The notes under the pieces were generated by a model. It made no database searches. It saw only the letters and a program-made list of their open reading frames with translations, and was not told where the DNA came from. Source: Blastopirellula marina DSM 3645 (GTDB lineage: Bacteria; Planctomycetota; Planctomycetia; Pirellulales; Pirellulaceae). Taken from it: 38,053 nt of DNA. The stretch is from positions 354,558 to 392,610 of the forward strand of contig NZ_CH672376.1 in NCBI RefSeq assembly GCF_000153105.1, in the 5' to 3' direction. A program made the position numbers and the translations under genes. Numbering within the stretch: position 1 is the stretch's first letter; every line of letters starts with the position of its first letter. Positions 24,582 to 34,037 of the stretch are shown one piece after another.

Positions 24582-25868
24582 ATGAGTCGACGAGTCGTCA
24601 TCACTGGAATCGGTATGATCAATCCGATGGGGCACGACGTCGAGACCGTCTGGTCTGGCCTGAAAGAATCGAAGTCGGGCGTCGCCCGAACGACGGTTTT
24701 TGACGCTTCCAACTTCCCCACCAAAATCTCGGCCGAAGTTCGCGATTGGAGCATCGACAAGTGCGGTGAAGATCTCAATCGCTGGGAGAACATTGGTCGC
24801 CATACGCGATTTGCCATCGGCGCCGCCAAGCAGGCGGTTTCCGACTCCGGCGTGTTGGACGGCTCCCTCGATCCGACGCGTTTGGGGGTTTATCTCGGTT
24901 GCGGAGAAGGGGATCAAGACTTCTTCGCTTTCACCACGATGGTGACCGCCGCGATGTCGGTAGACGGGGAATTCGACAAAGCCGCTTTCATTCGCAAAGG
25001 ATTAGAAACGCTCGATCCTCGCCGCGAACTGGAACAAGAGCCGAGCATGCCCAGCGCCCACTTGGCGTCGCTGTTCAACGCTCAAGGCCCGAACGCGAAC
25101 TGCTTGACCGCTTGTGCCGCTAGCAGCCAAGCGATCGGCGAAGCGACCGAACTGATTCGCCGTGGGACCGTCGATGTGATGCTGTCAGGCGGCGCTCACA
25201 GCATGATTCACCCGTTTGGCGTCACCGGCTTTAATCTGTTGACCGCGCTGTCGACCAGCAATGACGATCCGACCAAAGCGTCGCGTCCCTTTGATCGTCT
25301 GCGCGATGGTTTTGTCTTGGGCGAAGGCTCGTCGATGGTCGTGCTCGAAGAACTGGAGCACGCTAAAGCTCGCGGCGCCCATATCTATGGCGAAGTCTTG
25401 GGTTACGGCACGACGGCGGATGCGTTTCGAATTACCGACACGCACCCCGAAGGCCGCGGCGCGATCAGCTGCATGAAGATGGCGATGGCCGACGCCAAAG
25501 CGAATGTCGAAGACATTGACTATGTCAACGCTCACGGCACTAGCACCGAAGTCAACGACAAGGTCGAGTCGCTCGCGTGCCGTCAGGTCTTTGGCGCCAT
25601 GGCCGACAAGATTCCGGTTTCCAGCACCAAAAGCATGATGGGGCATTTGATCGCCGCCGCCGGAGTGACCGAAGCGATCGTCTGCTTGCTGGCGATTCGC
25701 GACAACGTGCTGCCGCCGACGATCAACTACGAAAACCCAGATCCAAATTGCAATTTGGACTACGTCCCTAATTTCGCTCGCGACGCGAAAGTCGACATCG
25801 CGCTGAACAACAGCTTCGGTTTCGGCGGCCAAAACATCACGCTCTGTCTTGGTCGATACAAAGCGTAA
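24582..25868 (+). CDS. 3-oxoacyl-ACP synthase, KAS II (FabF)-like
   Basis: 428 residues from ATG 24582 (GGAG 11 nt upstream). A thiolase-fold condensing enzyme with the full triad: Cys178 in LTACAASSQAIGEA, His318 in VNAHGTSTEVND, His355 in KSMMGHLIAAAG with Lys350, and the C-terminal NNSFGFGGQN loop. It elongates acyl chains by decarboxylative condensation with malonyl-ACP. Compared with FabF it has a longer segment before the Cys (about residues 108-168), where FabF forms the dimer interface and acyl pocket, so chain-length or substrate preference may differ. It is last in the operon and ends 1 nt from the convergent PQQ-propeller gene. Confidence 0.92.
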   Translation: MSRRVVITGIGMINPMGHDVETVWSGLKESKSGVARTTVFDASNFPTKISAEVRDWSIDKCGEDLNRWENIGRHTRFAIGAAKQAVSDSGVLDGSLDPTRLGVYLGCGEGDQDFFAFTTMVTAAMSVDGEFDKAAFIRKGLETLDPRRELEQEPSMPSAHLASLFNAQGPNANCLTACAASSQAIGEATELIRRGTVDVMLSGGAHSMIHPFGVTGFNLLTALSTSNDDPTKASRPFDRLRDGFVLGEGSSMVVLEELEHAKARGAHIYGEVLGYGTTADAFRITDTHPEGRGAISCMKMAMADAKANVEDIDYVNAHGTSTEVNDKVESLACRQVFGAMADKIPVSSTKSMMGHLIAAAGVTEAIVCLLAIRDNVLPPTINYENPDPNCNLDYVPNFARDAKVDIALNNSFGFGGQNITLCLGRYKA

Positions 25869-25869
25869 A

Positions 25870-27039
25870 TCACGGCGCTTCACGGTTGTAGTTTCCGCGC
25901 TGCGGGCCACCACCGTCCTGAGACCAGACGCCGTTCCTGCCGTTCCCAAGAGAGTAGCAGCATAGTACGCCGCGCTGTTGCTTTCGGCAGAGGATCACGT
26001 CATCCCAAAGGCATTCCATGAGATGGGCGCTGGGCATCGGGGTCTGCCAATCGATGACTCCTTGAGTAGGATCGACGCAGTAAAGCTGGTCGACATGTTG
26101 CAGGTAAATCCGGTCTCGTCCCGCGATCATGCGATCGGTGGTAAAAGCCAAGACGACCGGAAGTTGGATCGTCCATGCTTCTTCACCGTTTCTGGCTTCT
26201 ACGCCTACTAATCTGCAATCGTCATAAGCGGAGCTGATAACAATCCAGTCCAAGCAAGGGACGACGTTCGTCTTCAACTTGTACTTCGTTTTCTGCGACC
26301 ATTTTTCTACGCCTCGAGCAAGATCGTAGCAGCTAAGGCTGGATTTGCTGCGGTTGCAAGCATAGACGTTGTTTCGATAGACGGAGTAATCGATTCCGTT
26401 GGATGCAGGCGCTCTCCAGCGAAGCTTTCTATTTTGATCATTCAAGCAATAAACGTAGTTGGAATCGCGGATAAGAACTCGACCGGGCGACAGAATTGGA
26501 GCGTCGGCAAGATAGGAATCGCCTTGCTTGAGCCACCAGTCGCCTTTGCCGTTTCTCGCGTCGATCGCGAACAATCTGCCGCTCGCGTGAACAAAGATGT
26601 CATTTCCGTCAACAGAAATCATGCCCGACTTAAACGGCATTTGAACGTGCCAAATAGACTTGCCGGTTCTCGTTTCTATGGCGTAGAAGTCGCCGCGATC
26701 GGTGCTTACGTAGAGCACATCCTCCGACAAGCAGAGATTGGCCAGTCTCAAAGCCGTCCCTGATGTCTCCGTTTCCCAAACGACGTTTCCCGACTTCAAA
26801 TCTAGCGCGTAGAGCACGCCGGTTTTTACATTACTACCTCGTCCGGTCGTGAAAACCAAGGAGCCGTTAGTGCAAACCGGTCCCAACTGATCAGAGAGTT
26901 CTCCTCGCGGAGAAACCCACGTCCAAAGGAGTTGGCCTGGTTTAGCTTGGGCCTGGGCCAATGCCGATGAGGGAGCTACGGCAGAAATCACGGCCAGGGA
27001 ACAATAAATGGCCAATTGAACGAAAAATCGCTTGTTCAT
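25870..27039 (-). CDS. Secreted PQQ-like beta-propeller (BamB-like) protein
   Basis: 389 residues with a Sec signal peptide (FFVQLAIYCSLAVISAVAPSSALAQA) and AGGAG 5 nt before ATG 27039, a strong ribosome site. The mature part has repeated propeller blades of the PQQ_2 type: VLYALDLKSGNVVWETE, DFYAIETRTGKSIWHV, RLFAIDARNGKGDWWL, LSCYDLARGVEKWSQ, LVGVEARNGEEAWTI and YCVDPTQGVIDWQ. That is six or seven blades, as in BamB and quinoprotein-like proteins. No PQQ ligand residues can be confirmed, so it is more likely a scaffold or binding protein than a dehydrogenase. The gene lies 79 bp downstream of the chemoreceptor gene. Confidence 0.85.
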   Translation of the reverse strand: MNKRFFVQLAIYCSLAVISAVAPSSALAQAQAKPGQLLWTWVSPRGELSDQLGPVCTNGSLVFTTGRGSNVKTGVLYALDLKSGNVVWETETSGTALRLANLCLSEDVLYVSTDRGDFYAIETRTGKSIWHVQMPFKSGMISVDGNDIFVHASGRLFAIDARNGKGDWWLKQGDSYLADAPILSPGRVLIRDSNYVYCLNDQNRKLRWRAPASNGIDYSVYRNNVYACNRSKSSLSCYDLARGVEKWSQKTKYKLKTNVVPCLDWIVISSAYDDCRLVGVEARNGEEAWTIQLPVVLAFTTDRMIAGRDRIYLQHVDQLYCVDPTQGVIDWQTPMPSAHLMECLWDDVILCRKQQRGVLCCYSLGNGRNGVWSQDGGGPQRGNYNREAP

Positions 27040-27118
27040 TTCCTCTCCTCACTAGTCGCACCGGAGTTACTAGCAAGGGATTTTAAGCGATTAATCCTGC
27101 ATTTGGCATCGAATTAAT

Positions 27119-29389
27119 TTAAACTTCAAACCGCGCCACTGCAGCTCGCAGTTTATCGGCGATGGTCGATAGTTCGATGCTGGTCGTGTTGGCGGCCGTC
27201 GCGTGCGAAGCGGTCGTTTCGGCCGCGCTGCTGACGGCGACAATTTCGTTGACGATCTGCTCGCCGGCGACATTCGTTTCGGAGATCCCGGCGGCGACGG
27301 TTTCGAGCGACGATGTCGCGGAGCCGACGCTGCTGACCACTAGGCGCGTCGTGACGTTTTGCTGTTCGACGGCCGAAGCGATCGATTGCGACATCGCGTC
27401 GAGTTCGGCGATGACTTCGGCCACGCGTGCGATCGATTCGATCGCGGCGCCGCTCGATTTCTGAATGCCGGCGATGCGACGGCTGATGTCTTCGGTGGCT
27501 GCGGCCGTCTGTTTCGACAGAACCTTCACTTCGCCTGCGACGACGGCGAAACCTTTGCCTGAATCTCCGGCGCGAGCCGCTTCGATCGTCGCATTCAAGG
27601 CCAACAGGTTGGTTTGCTCAGCGATGTCTTGAATCGTATCGATGAAGGCGCCAATTTCGCTCGCGGCGTGCCCCAACTCATCAATTGTCTCGCGACTATT
27701 GCCGGTCAGCTGACTCGCGGATCGCGCCGAGCCGGAGGTTCGCTCGGCGTTTTTCGCAATCTCGGTGATGCACGAGGACATTTCCTGCATGTTGTTAGAG
27801 ATCAGCGAGAAGTTGCCTGAGATTTCTTCGGTGAGATGATTCATCGAATCGATCTGGGCCGAAATCTCTTCGGTCGCGGCGGTGGCGCTGGCCGAGCGAG
27901 TTCGCGTGTTGTCGGCCTGTTGCGTCAAAAAGCCGGCGGTCGCCGCCATGTTGCCGGAGGCGCCGTTCAAACTTTCCGCCTCTTGCGCTAAACCGATAAT
28001 GATCTCACGCAAGCTGGAGATTAATTGGTTGAAGGCGACGGCCAGTTGACCGATCTCATCCTCACGACGAATATCCAGCGTATGCCTTAGATCTCCGTTC
28101 GCCACCTGAGCGGCCAGCGTCGTCATCTGTGACAACGGTCTTGTGATCGAGCGGGTCAGCATCCAAGCGATCCCAGCGCCAAGCAAGATTGCAATTCCGC
28201 CGGCAAGCGTAGCGCGATAGGTGGAAGTCGCCGCTCGCTCGGCTGTTTGGGCGGCGATTTGCGTCGCGGAAGTCTCTGCGTTTTGGGCGATGTGCTCGAC
28301 CAGCGGTTCGATCTGATGCACCGCGGCGCGAAGCTGCTGTTCCAACTGGGCGAGTTGCCGGTCTTCTTGCACCAGCAAGTCGAAGGCTTGCAGATAGTCG
28401 GCGATCGAAGTCCGGATTTGAGCGACCGATTTTGGATCGACCAACGAGTTTTCAAACGCGGCGACAAACTGCTGGGCCGCTGCGTGCGTTTGTTGGATGT
28501 ATTTGGGATCGTTCCGCAGCAGATAATCTTTCTCACGGCGACGAATCATCAACAGGTTCGCCGTCGCGCCAGGGACATAATGCTTTAGCAATCCTTGCTC
28601 CATGGCCAGGCTCGCAGCCGCCAAGCTGCCGTTGCTGGAGGTTCCGGCAATTTCCTGCTCCAGCGAGGTGACGACGCCGGACAATAGTTCCATCTGCGAC
28701 TTTTTCAATTCGGCGTCGTACTGGCCGCTTTGCAGCGATTGCTTGATTTCTTCAATCGCTTTGACGAGCTCTTTTCGGTTGGCGCTCTCTTTTGTGCGAC
28801 TGTCGCTTGCGTAGCGCTGCAGCGCCGCGACTTGGAGATACAGCTTGTCGACGTCAAACTTTTTGACGTTGTCTTCCAGGTCGTGGACGACGTCACGAAA
28901 ATGGCCTTGCAAGCCGGAGTTATGATCGATGCCGCGTCGCTTCCAGCTTTCGGTCAACTCGACAAACGCGTTGCGATAGTCCACGGCCGCAGTCGCAATC
29001 GCGCTGGCGTCAGCAGCGGCGGCTTCATCCGCTAACGATTGCGCCAGTCTATCGATGGTCGCCGTTTCGGCAAGCAGTGACGCGTAACTGGCCGCATGAA
29101 GTTCGATATATTTGGGATCGCGCCGCAGCAGGAAGTCTTTTTCATTGCGGCGGCACTGCAGCATTGCGGCATTCGCCTTTTCGACGTGCGTTTGCAGCGA
29201 GATTTGACCGTGGAGCAGCGAGTTATAGTTCTCGACGGTTCTGCGGATCGCCAGGTGATAGATCAACATGCCGATGCCCATGACCAGCAGCACGATCGCG
29301 AACGCCCCACCGATTTGGTAGCGAATACTGACGCGGCCGAGAGGATTCAGGCGAAAGCGCGTAGGTTGGTTGGGGTCGATACTGGTCAC
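27119..29389 (-). CDS. Methyl-accepting chemotaxis protein with HBM-like sensor
   Basis: About 756 residues from GTG 29389, chosen because AGGG lies 8 nt upstream and homology starts there; an open frame extends to 29545. TM1 is at about 25-48 and TM2 at 393-413. The periplasmic part of about 340 residues is all helical and carries the same motif twice, [16 protein letters not shown] (80-95) and [16 protein letters not shown] (283-298), about 203 residues apart, as in helical bimodular (HBM) ligand-binding domains. A HAMP domain follows (414-466), then the signalling hairpin with tip [20 protein letters not shown]. No CheR-binding pentapeptide ends the protein. No che genes are nearby. Known HBM receptors sense organic acids; the ligand here is unknown. 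Confidence 0.9.
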   Translation of the reverse strand: MTSIDPNQPTRFRLNPLGRVSIRYQIGGAFAIVLLVMGIGMLIYHLAIRRTVENYNSLLHGQISLQTHVEKANAAMLQCRRNEKDFLLRRDPKYIELHAASYASLLAETATIDRLAQSLADEAAAADASAIATAAVDYRNAFVELTESWKRRGIDHNSGLQGHFRDVVHDLEDNVKKFDVDKLYLQVAALQRYASDSRTKESANRKELVKAIEEIKQSLQSGQYDAELKKSQMELLSGVVTSLEQEIAGTSSNGSLAAASLAMEQGLLKHYVPGATANLLMIRRREKDYLLRNDPKYIQQTHAAAQQFVAAFENSLVDPKSVAQIRTSIADYLQAFDLLVQEDRQLAQLEQQLRAAVHQIEPLVEHIAQNAETSATQIAAQTAERAATSTYRATLAGGIAILLGAGIAWMLTRSITRPLSQMTTLAAQVANGDLRHTLDIRREDEIGQLAVAFNQLISSLREIIIGLAQEAESLNGASGNMAATAGFLTQQADNTRTRSASATAATEEISAQIDSMNHLTEEISGNFSLISNNMQEMSSCITEIAKNAERTSGSARSASQLTGNSRETIDELGHAASEIGAFIDTIQDIAEQTNLLALNATIEAARAGDSGKGFAVVAGEVKVLSKQTAAATEDISRRIAGIQKSSGAAIESIARVAEVIAELDAMSQSIASAVEQQNVTTRLVVSSVGSATSSLETVAAGISETNVAGEQIVNEIVAVSSAAETTASHATAANTTSIELSTIADKLRAAVARFEV

Positions 29390-29703
29390 CGAAATTGCCC
29401 TGAGCGAAAGTTGTGGATCGATCGTGAAAGGGGGCGGGAAGATGCGGCCTACTCCCCTGGGAAGGGAAATAAAATCTAGCGATGAAGGGTAGATCGATCT
29501 TGATAGATGTGGCGAAAAAGCATCGTACGGTTCTCCGTAATTCAACGTCGTTTAGGCAGTCGTAATCGCTGGAATCGGATTTTCCGGTCTTTCCGGTCGC
29601 CTGGATCGAGCAAACGGGGCGAGAATCAGAGAGCGGCAAGGTATAATGGGATCGGCTTTCCCCGGAACGAATCCCACCTGCCTGCCCCCCCATTCAGCTC
29701 TCG
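29390..29703. other. Divergent regulatory region, 314 bp
   Basis: The region separates the chemoreceptor start (minus) and the ThuA/heme protein start (plus). It holds a perfect 9-bp tandem direct repeat, TTTCCGGTC at 29581-29589 and 29590-29598, and a consensus TATAAT at 29642-29647 on the plus strand. An open frame in phase with the chemoreceptor covers 29390-29545 but has no conserved-looking sequence. No other gene is seen. Confidence 0.5.
29642..29647 (+). promoter_or_regulatory. Consensus -10 box upstream of the ThuA/heme gene
   Basis: TATAAT, a perfect -10 hexamer, lies 57 bp before ATG 29704. The -35 at 17 nt (GCGAGA) is poor. The tandem TTTCCGGTC repeat ends about 43 bp upstream of it, in a typical activator position. 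Confidence 0.4.
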
Positions 29704-32700
29704 ATGCCGCCCATGAAACGCACTTCGCTCGCTCTGTTGATTGTCTGTCTGCTCGTCTCCTCGGCGCTGGCGGCTCCTAAGCCGCTCAAGGCCCTGCTCG
29801 TGACCGGGGGCTGTTGCCATGACTACGACAGTCAGAAGAACCTGATCAAGATCGGCCTGGAAGAACGAGCGCTGATCGAAGTCACAGTGGTTCATCAAGG
29901 GGGCTCCACCACCGACACCAAGATCCCGCTCTATCAAGATCCGAATTGGGCCAAGGGATACGACATCGTCCTGCACGACGAGTGCTTTGCAGGCGTCAAC
30001 GATCCCGCTTGGACGGCTCGCGTGTTGAAGCCGCATCAAGAAGGCGTACCCGGCGTGGTGATTCACTGTGCGATGCATTGTTATCGCGACAAGACGGATC
30101 AATGGTTCAAGTTTTGCGGCGTCACCTCGCATGGGCATGGGGCTCAATATCCGCACGAGGTTTTGAACGTCGACGCCGAGCATCCCATCATGGAAGAATT
30201 TGGCGCCGCATGGGCCAATCCGAAGGGAGAGCTGTATCACATCGCCAAGCTATGGCCCAGCGCCCACGCGTTGGGAGTCGCCAAAAATCAAGACAACGGC
30301 AAAGCCGAGACGTGCGTCTGGGTCAATCAATATGGGGACACGCGCGTCTTTGGAACCACGCTAGGACACCACAACGAAACGGTCAGCGCCGACAAGTTTC
30401 TCGATCTGCTGACGCGCGGCACGCTATGGGCCTGCGACAAGCTGAACGACGACTACCTAAAGCCGGAAATGCCGAAATTGGTTCCGGTCAACCTGGCGCA
30501 GGGCAAGTCGACGACGGCGTCGAGTGAAGAAACCGACAAAAGCAACTTCAAGCAGCTGGCGGTCGACGGCGATCCGGCGACTCGCTGGTGCGCCGGAAAT
30601 GGAAGTGCGCCGCAGTGGTTGATCGTCGACCTCGAAACGCCGCAGTCGATTCACGCCTGCGAGATTGATTGGGAGTCGGACCAAACGATCTATCGCTATA
30701 CGGTTGAAGTCTCGCCTGATCAAAACGTCTGGAAGACCGTGGTCGATCGCTCCCAGAACAATGGAGACCGCAATCACCAATTTGATTTTACGGCCGATGA
30801 CGTTCGTTATGTTCGCGTGCAATATCTCGGCAGCAACACCGGCGGTTGGGGAAGCATTCGCGAGCTGTCGGTTTTCGGCGATAAGTTTGTGACGGTCGAT
30901 CCGGTCGCCGACGCCAACAGCGCCGACGCGGAACTTTTGGCCAAAGTCAAAGTTCCGGCGGAGTTTGACGTCACGCTGTTCGCCGCTCCGCCGGCGGTCA
31001 CTTATCCGGTTTATGTCGCCGCGGCGCCAGACGGCGTTTGCTATGTTTCGGTCGACAAAAACGGTTCGCTTGATCGCAAGCTGAATCGCGGCGCCATCTA
31101 TCGCCTACGCGATATTGATGGAGATGGCCGCGCGGATGAATCGAAGTTATTCGTGTCGGATGTCGACTCGCCGCGGGGGCTGGTTTGGGATCGTGATCGC
31201 TTGTACGTGATGCATCCGCCGCATTTAAGCGCTTTCATCGACCATGACGGCGACGGCGTAGCGGACGAAGAGAAAGTGCTGGTCAAAAACATCGCTTTTG
31301 ATTTCAAAGGTCGGCCGGCCGATCATACGTCGAACGGCGTCACCCTGGGGATCGACGGTTGGCTTTATCTGGCGATCGGCGATTTTGGGTTTATGGAGGC
31401 CGAAGGCGCCGACGGGACCAAGCTGCAATTCCGCTACGGCGGCGTCATTCGCGTTCGACCCGATGGGAGCGGACTGCAGGTTTACTCCCGCGGCACGCGC
31501 AACATTCTCGAAGTGGCGCTCGATCCGCAGCTAAGTGGGTTTACTCGCGACAACACCAACGACGGCGGCGGCTGGGATATTCGCCTGCATCACTTCAGCG
31601 GGCTCGAAACGCATGGCTATCCGCGGCTGTACATGAACTTTGGCGATGAGATCGTACAGCCTTTGGCCGACTACGGCGGCGGTTCTGGCTGCGGCGCGCT
31701 GTACTTGAGCGAACCGGGATTCCCCGGTGAATATGGAGATGCGATCTATACGGCCGATTGGGGCCGCAGCATGATCTATCGCCATCTGCCGCAAGCCGAC
31801 GGCGCCACGTTTACCGCGGACCAAGAGGAATTCATCAAGCTGCCGCGCGTGACCGATTTGGATGTCGACGCGCAGGGCAACATTTACGCGACCAGTTGGG
31901 ACGGCGCCACGTTCACTTATAACGGTGAGCATGTCGGCTCGCTGATCCGCGTGACCCCCAAGGGATATCAGCCTCAACCGGTTCCTGATTTTCTCACGGC
32001 GACATCGGCGGAACTCGTGAAGCTGATCGCCGATTCGGCCAGTCATCGCATTCGTCTGGCCGCTCAACGAGAACTGCTGGCCCGCAACGTGGATGACGCG
32101 TCGGTCGCCGCTTTGACCAGGCTGGTCGAAAACAAATCGGCGCCGCTCGACAATCGGGTTGCGGCGATCTTCGCGCTCAAGCAATGGCTCGGCGAGCAGA
32201 GCCATGCGATTTTGGCGAAAGCGGCTGCAGACGAAAGCGTGCAAGCCTTCGCAATTCGCGCGTTGGCCGATCGTTGGGATCAGCAAGCAGAGATCCCGGT
32301 CGACCTGCTGTTGGCGAGCTTGAAGTCGAGCGATGCTCGTACGCAGCTCGAAGCGATCGTGGCGCTGACGCGGTTGGGCGACGTCAAAAATGCCGCGGCG
32401 CTGACCTCCTATTTGGACCATCGCGATCCCGTCATCGCGCATACCGCGGTGCAATCTCTGATCCTGTTGCAAGCTGCCGACGCCGCGTTGGCCGTAATCG
32501 ACAATCCCCAAGCGTCGCCTGCCCAGCGAACCGGAGCGATTCGCGTGGTGCAGTCGTTGCACGACGCCGATGTCGTCACCGCGTTGATCGCACGTTTAGC
32601 GAAAGAGCAAGACGCCGCGCGTCGCAGCGATCTGCTGATCGCGCTCTGCCGACTTTACAACCATGAAGGCACATGGACCGGGCAAAGCTGGGGCACGCGT

Positions 32701-33957
32701 CCCGATACGCGTGGTCCCTACTATCAGCCAGAGCCGTGGAGCGAATCGCCGCGCATCGCCGCCGCGCTGAAGAGTCAGCTGGAATCCCTAGCGCCGACCG
32801 ATGCCGAGTTTCTGTTGAAACAATTGGCCCGTCATCGCGTCGATCTCGACGGCAGTTTGCAACTGGTGTTGGCTCGCGCCGCTGCCGACGCTCAGTTTGT
32901 GCCCGCCGCGGTCACCAAGATCGCGGCCGGCGATTCGCTGCCGAGCGAAGCGATTCCGTTGCTCGAAAGCGTGGTTGCCGACGAAACCGCGGCAGCAACC
33001 GTGAAATCAGCGGCGGTCATCGCTTTGTTGCGATCGCAGGATAAAAAGGTGTTGGCCTCCGCTCACGCCGGTTTGAACATGCTGCATCGCGACGCGAAGT
33101 CGAAGGCCGCTTACTTGGCGGCGTTCGATGCGTTTAAAGACTCAGAGCGGTTGAGCCGCTGCGTTCATCCGTTGCAAGAGATGGCGGACTCCAACGCTGG
33201 GACCGCATCTGCGTGGGCCGACGCTGGACTGGTTTTGCTTTCGCAGCAGAAAAAGCTATCTCCGGAAGTGCAAGCGATTGTCACCAAGTCGATCGACTCT
33301 GGCTGGAGCGATCGCCCGCGTCAACGACTTCAAGCCGTCTATCTGGCGAATGATCGTCAGGCCGAAGAAAAGATCCTCGAACTGCTCGCGTCCAGCGATC
33401 CCCAAGTCAGCGCCGCCGCGCAGCGGATCGCCAACGCTTGGCGAATCAAGGCCGAAACGCCGAGCGGACCGAAGCTGAAGACGATGCAACCGGCCGACAT
33501 CCTCGCCCAGGTGATGAAGAAGAAGGGGGATGTAAAGCGGGGCGAACAACTCTTCGCCAAGCTTACCTGCAATCGTTGCCATACGGTCGACCCGAACGAA
33601 AAGCCGATCGGTCCTTACCTGCCGCAGGTCGCCAAAACCTACAAGCGCGAGCAGTTGGCCGAATCGGTCCTGTTGCCGAGCAAGACTTTCGCGCAAGGTT
33701 TTGTCACCAACATCTTTTTGCTCGACGACGGACGCGTGATGACGGCGTTCGTCACCAGCGAAGCGGCCGACGAAATCATCATTCGTGACGAACAAGGGAA
33801 TGAACACAAGCTTGACCCGGATGCGATCGATGCTCGCAAGAAGAGCGAGGTCTCGGTGATGCCCAAGGGGCTGACCGACGAGATCACGCTGGACGAGTTC
33901 ACTTCGTTGATCGACTATCTGCAATCGTTGGCCGCGAAGGCGCCAAGCGCCAAGTAA
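29704..33957 (+). CDS. Giant ThuA / discoidin / PVC propeller / HEAT / heme-c protein
   Basis: 1417 residues, exported by the signal LALLIVCLLVSSALAA. ATG 29713 is an alternative start; neither has a ribosome site. In order: ThuA-like domain (about 25-250; ALLVTGGCCHDY, VIHCAMHCYR, FGTTLGHHNETV); F5/8 type C carbohydrate-binding-like domain (about 262-390; NLAQGKSTTASS, VDGDPATRW, SIRELSVFGD); PVC-type membrane-bound dehydrogenase propeller (about 415-760) with two Asp-rich calcium-like loops, DIDGDGRADE and DHDGDGVADEE; HEAT-like helical repeats (about 775-1250); and a Pirellula-type heme domain with Cys1289-Asn-Arg-Cys-His1293. It probably oxidises or handles sugars outside the cytoplasm and passes electrons to the heme. 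The combination of parts is planctomycete-like. No substrate can be named. Confidence 0.9.
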   Translation: MPPMKRTSLALLIVCLLVSSALAAPKPLKALLVTGGCCHDYDSQKNLIKIGLEERALIEVTVVHQGGSTTDTKIPLYQDPNWAKGYDIVLHDECFAGVNDPAWTARVLKPHQEGVPGVVIHCAMHCYRDKTDQWFKFCGVTSHGHGAQYPHEVLNVDAEHPIMEEFGAAWANPKGELYHIAKLWPSAHALGVAKNQDNGKAETCVWVNQYGDTRVFGTTLGHHNETVSADKFLDLLTRGTLWACDKLNDDYLKPEMPKLVPVNLAQGKSTTASSEETDKSNFKQLAVDGDPATRWCAGNGSAPQWLIVDLETPQSIHACEIDWESDQTIYRYTVEVSPDQNVWKTVVDRSQNNGDRNHQFDFTADDVRYVRVQYLGSNTGGWGSIRELSVFGDKFVTVDPVADANSADAELLAKVKVPAEFDVTLFAAPPAVTYPVYVAAAPDGVCYVSVDKNGSLDRKLNRGAIYRLRDIDGDGRADESKLFVSDVDSPRGLVWDRDRLYVMHPPHLSAFIDHDGDGVADEEKVLVKNIAFDFKGRPADHTSNGVTLGIDGWLYLAIGDFGFMEAEGADGTKLQFRYGGVIRVRPDGSGLQVYSRGTRNILEVALDPQLSGFTRDNTNDGGGWDIRLHHFSGLETHGYPRLYMNFGDEIVQPLADYGGGSGCGALYLSEPGFPGEYGDAIYTADWGRSMIYRHLPQADGATFTADQEEFIKLPRVTDLDVDAQGNIYATSWDGATFTYNGEHVGSLIRVTPKGYQPQPVPDFLTATSAELVKLIADSASHRIRLAAQRELLARNVDDASVAALTRLVENKSAPLDNRVAAIFALKQWLGEQSHAILAKAAADESVQAFAIRALADRWDQQAEIPVDLLLASLKSSDARTQLEAIVALTRLGDVKNAAALTSYLDHRDPVIAHTAVQSLILLQAADAALAVIDNPQASPAQRTGAIRVVQSLHDADVVTALIARLAKEQDAARRSDLLIALCRLYNHEGTWTGQSWGTRPDTRGPYYQPEPWSESPRIAAALKSQLESLAPTDAEFLLKQLARHRVDLDGSLQLVLARAAADAQFVPAAVTKIAAGDSLPSEAIPLLESVVADETAAATVKSAAVIALLRSQDKKVLASAHAGLNMLHRDAKSKAAYLAAFDAFKDSERLSRCVHPLQEMADSNAGTASAWADAGLVLLSQQKKLSPEVQAIVTKSIDSGWSDRPRQRLQAVYLANDRQAEEKILELLASSDPQVSAAAQRIANAWRIKAETPSGPKLKTMQPADILAQVMKKKGDVKRGEQLFAKLTCNRCHTVDPNEKPIGPYLPQVAKTYKREQLAESVLLPSKTFAQGFVTNIFLLDDGRVMTAFVTSEAADEIIIRDEQGNEHKLDPDAIDARKKSEVSVMPKGLTDEITLDEFTSLIDYLQSLAAKAPSAK

Positions 33958-33959
33958 GC

Positions 33960-33983
33960 CGCGGCGAGGACCTTTTCGCCGCG
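33960..33983 (+). terminator. 8-bp GC-rich hairpin just after the giant heme gene
   Basis: CGCGGCGA (33960-33967) and TCGCCGCG (33976-33983) pair perfectly around an 8-nt loop, starting 3 nt past the stop codon. No T-run follows. It may be a terminator or a 3'-end-stabilising hairpin before the MazG-like gene. Confidence 0.45.
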
Positions 33984-34037
33984 TGGTCGGCAGTTTAAGC
34001 TGGCGGTTTTCGCTCCCCTTGTATGCGGAACCGCCTA

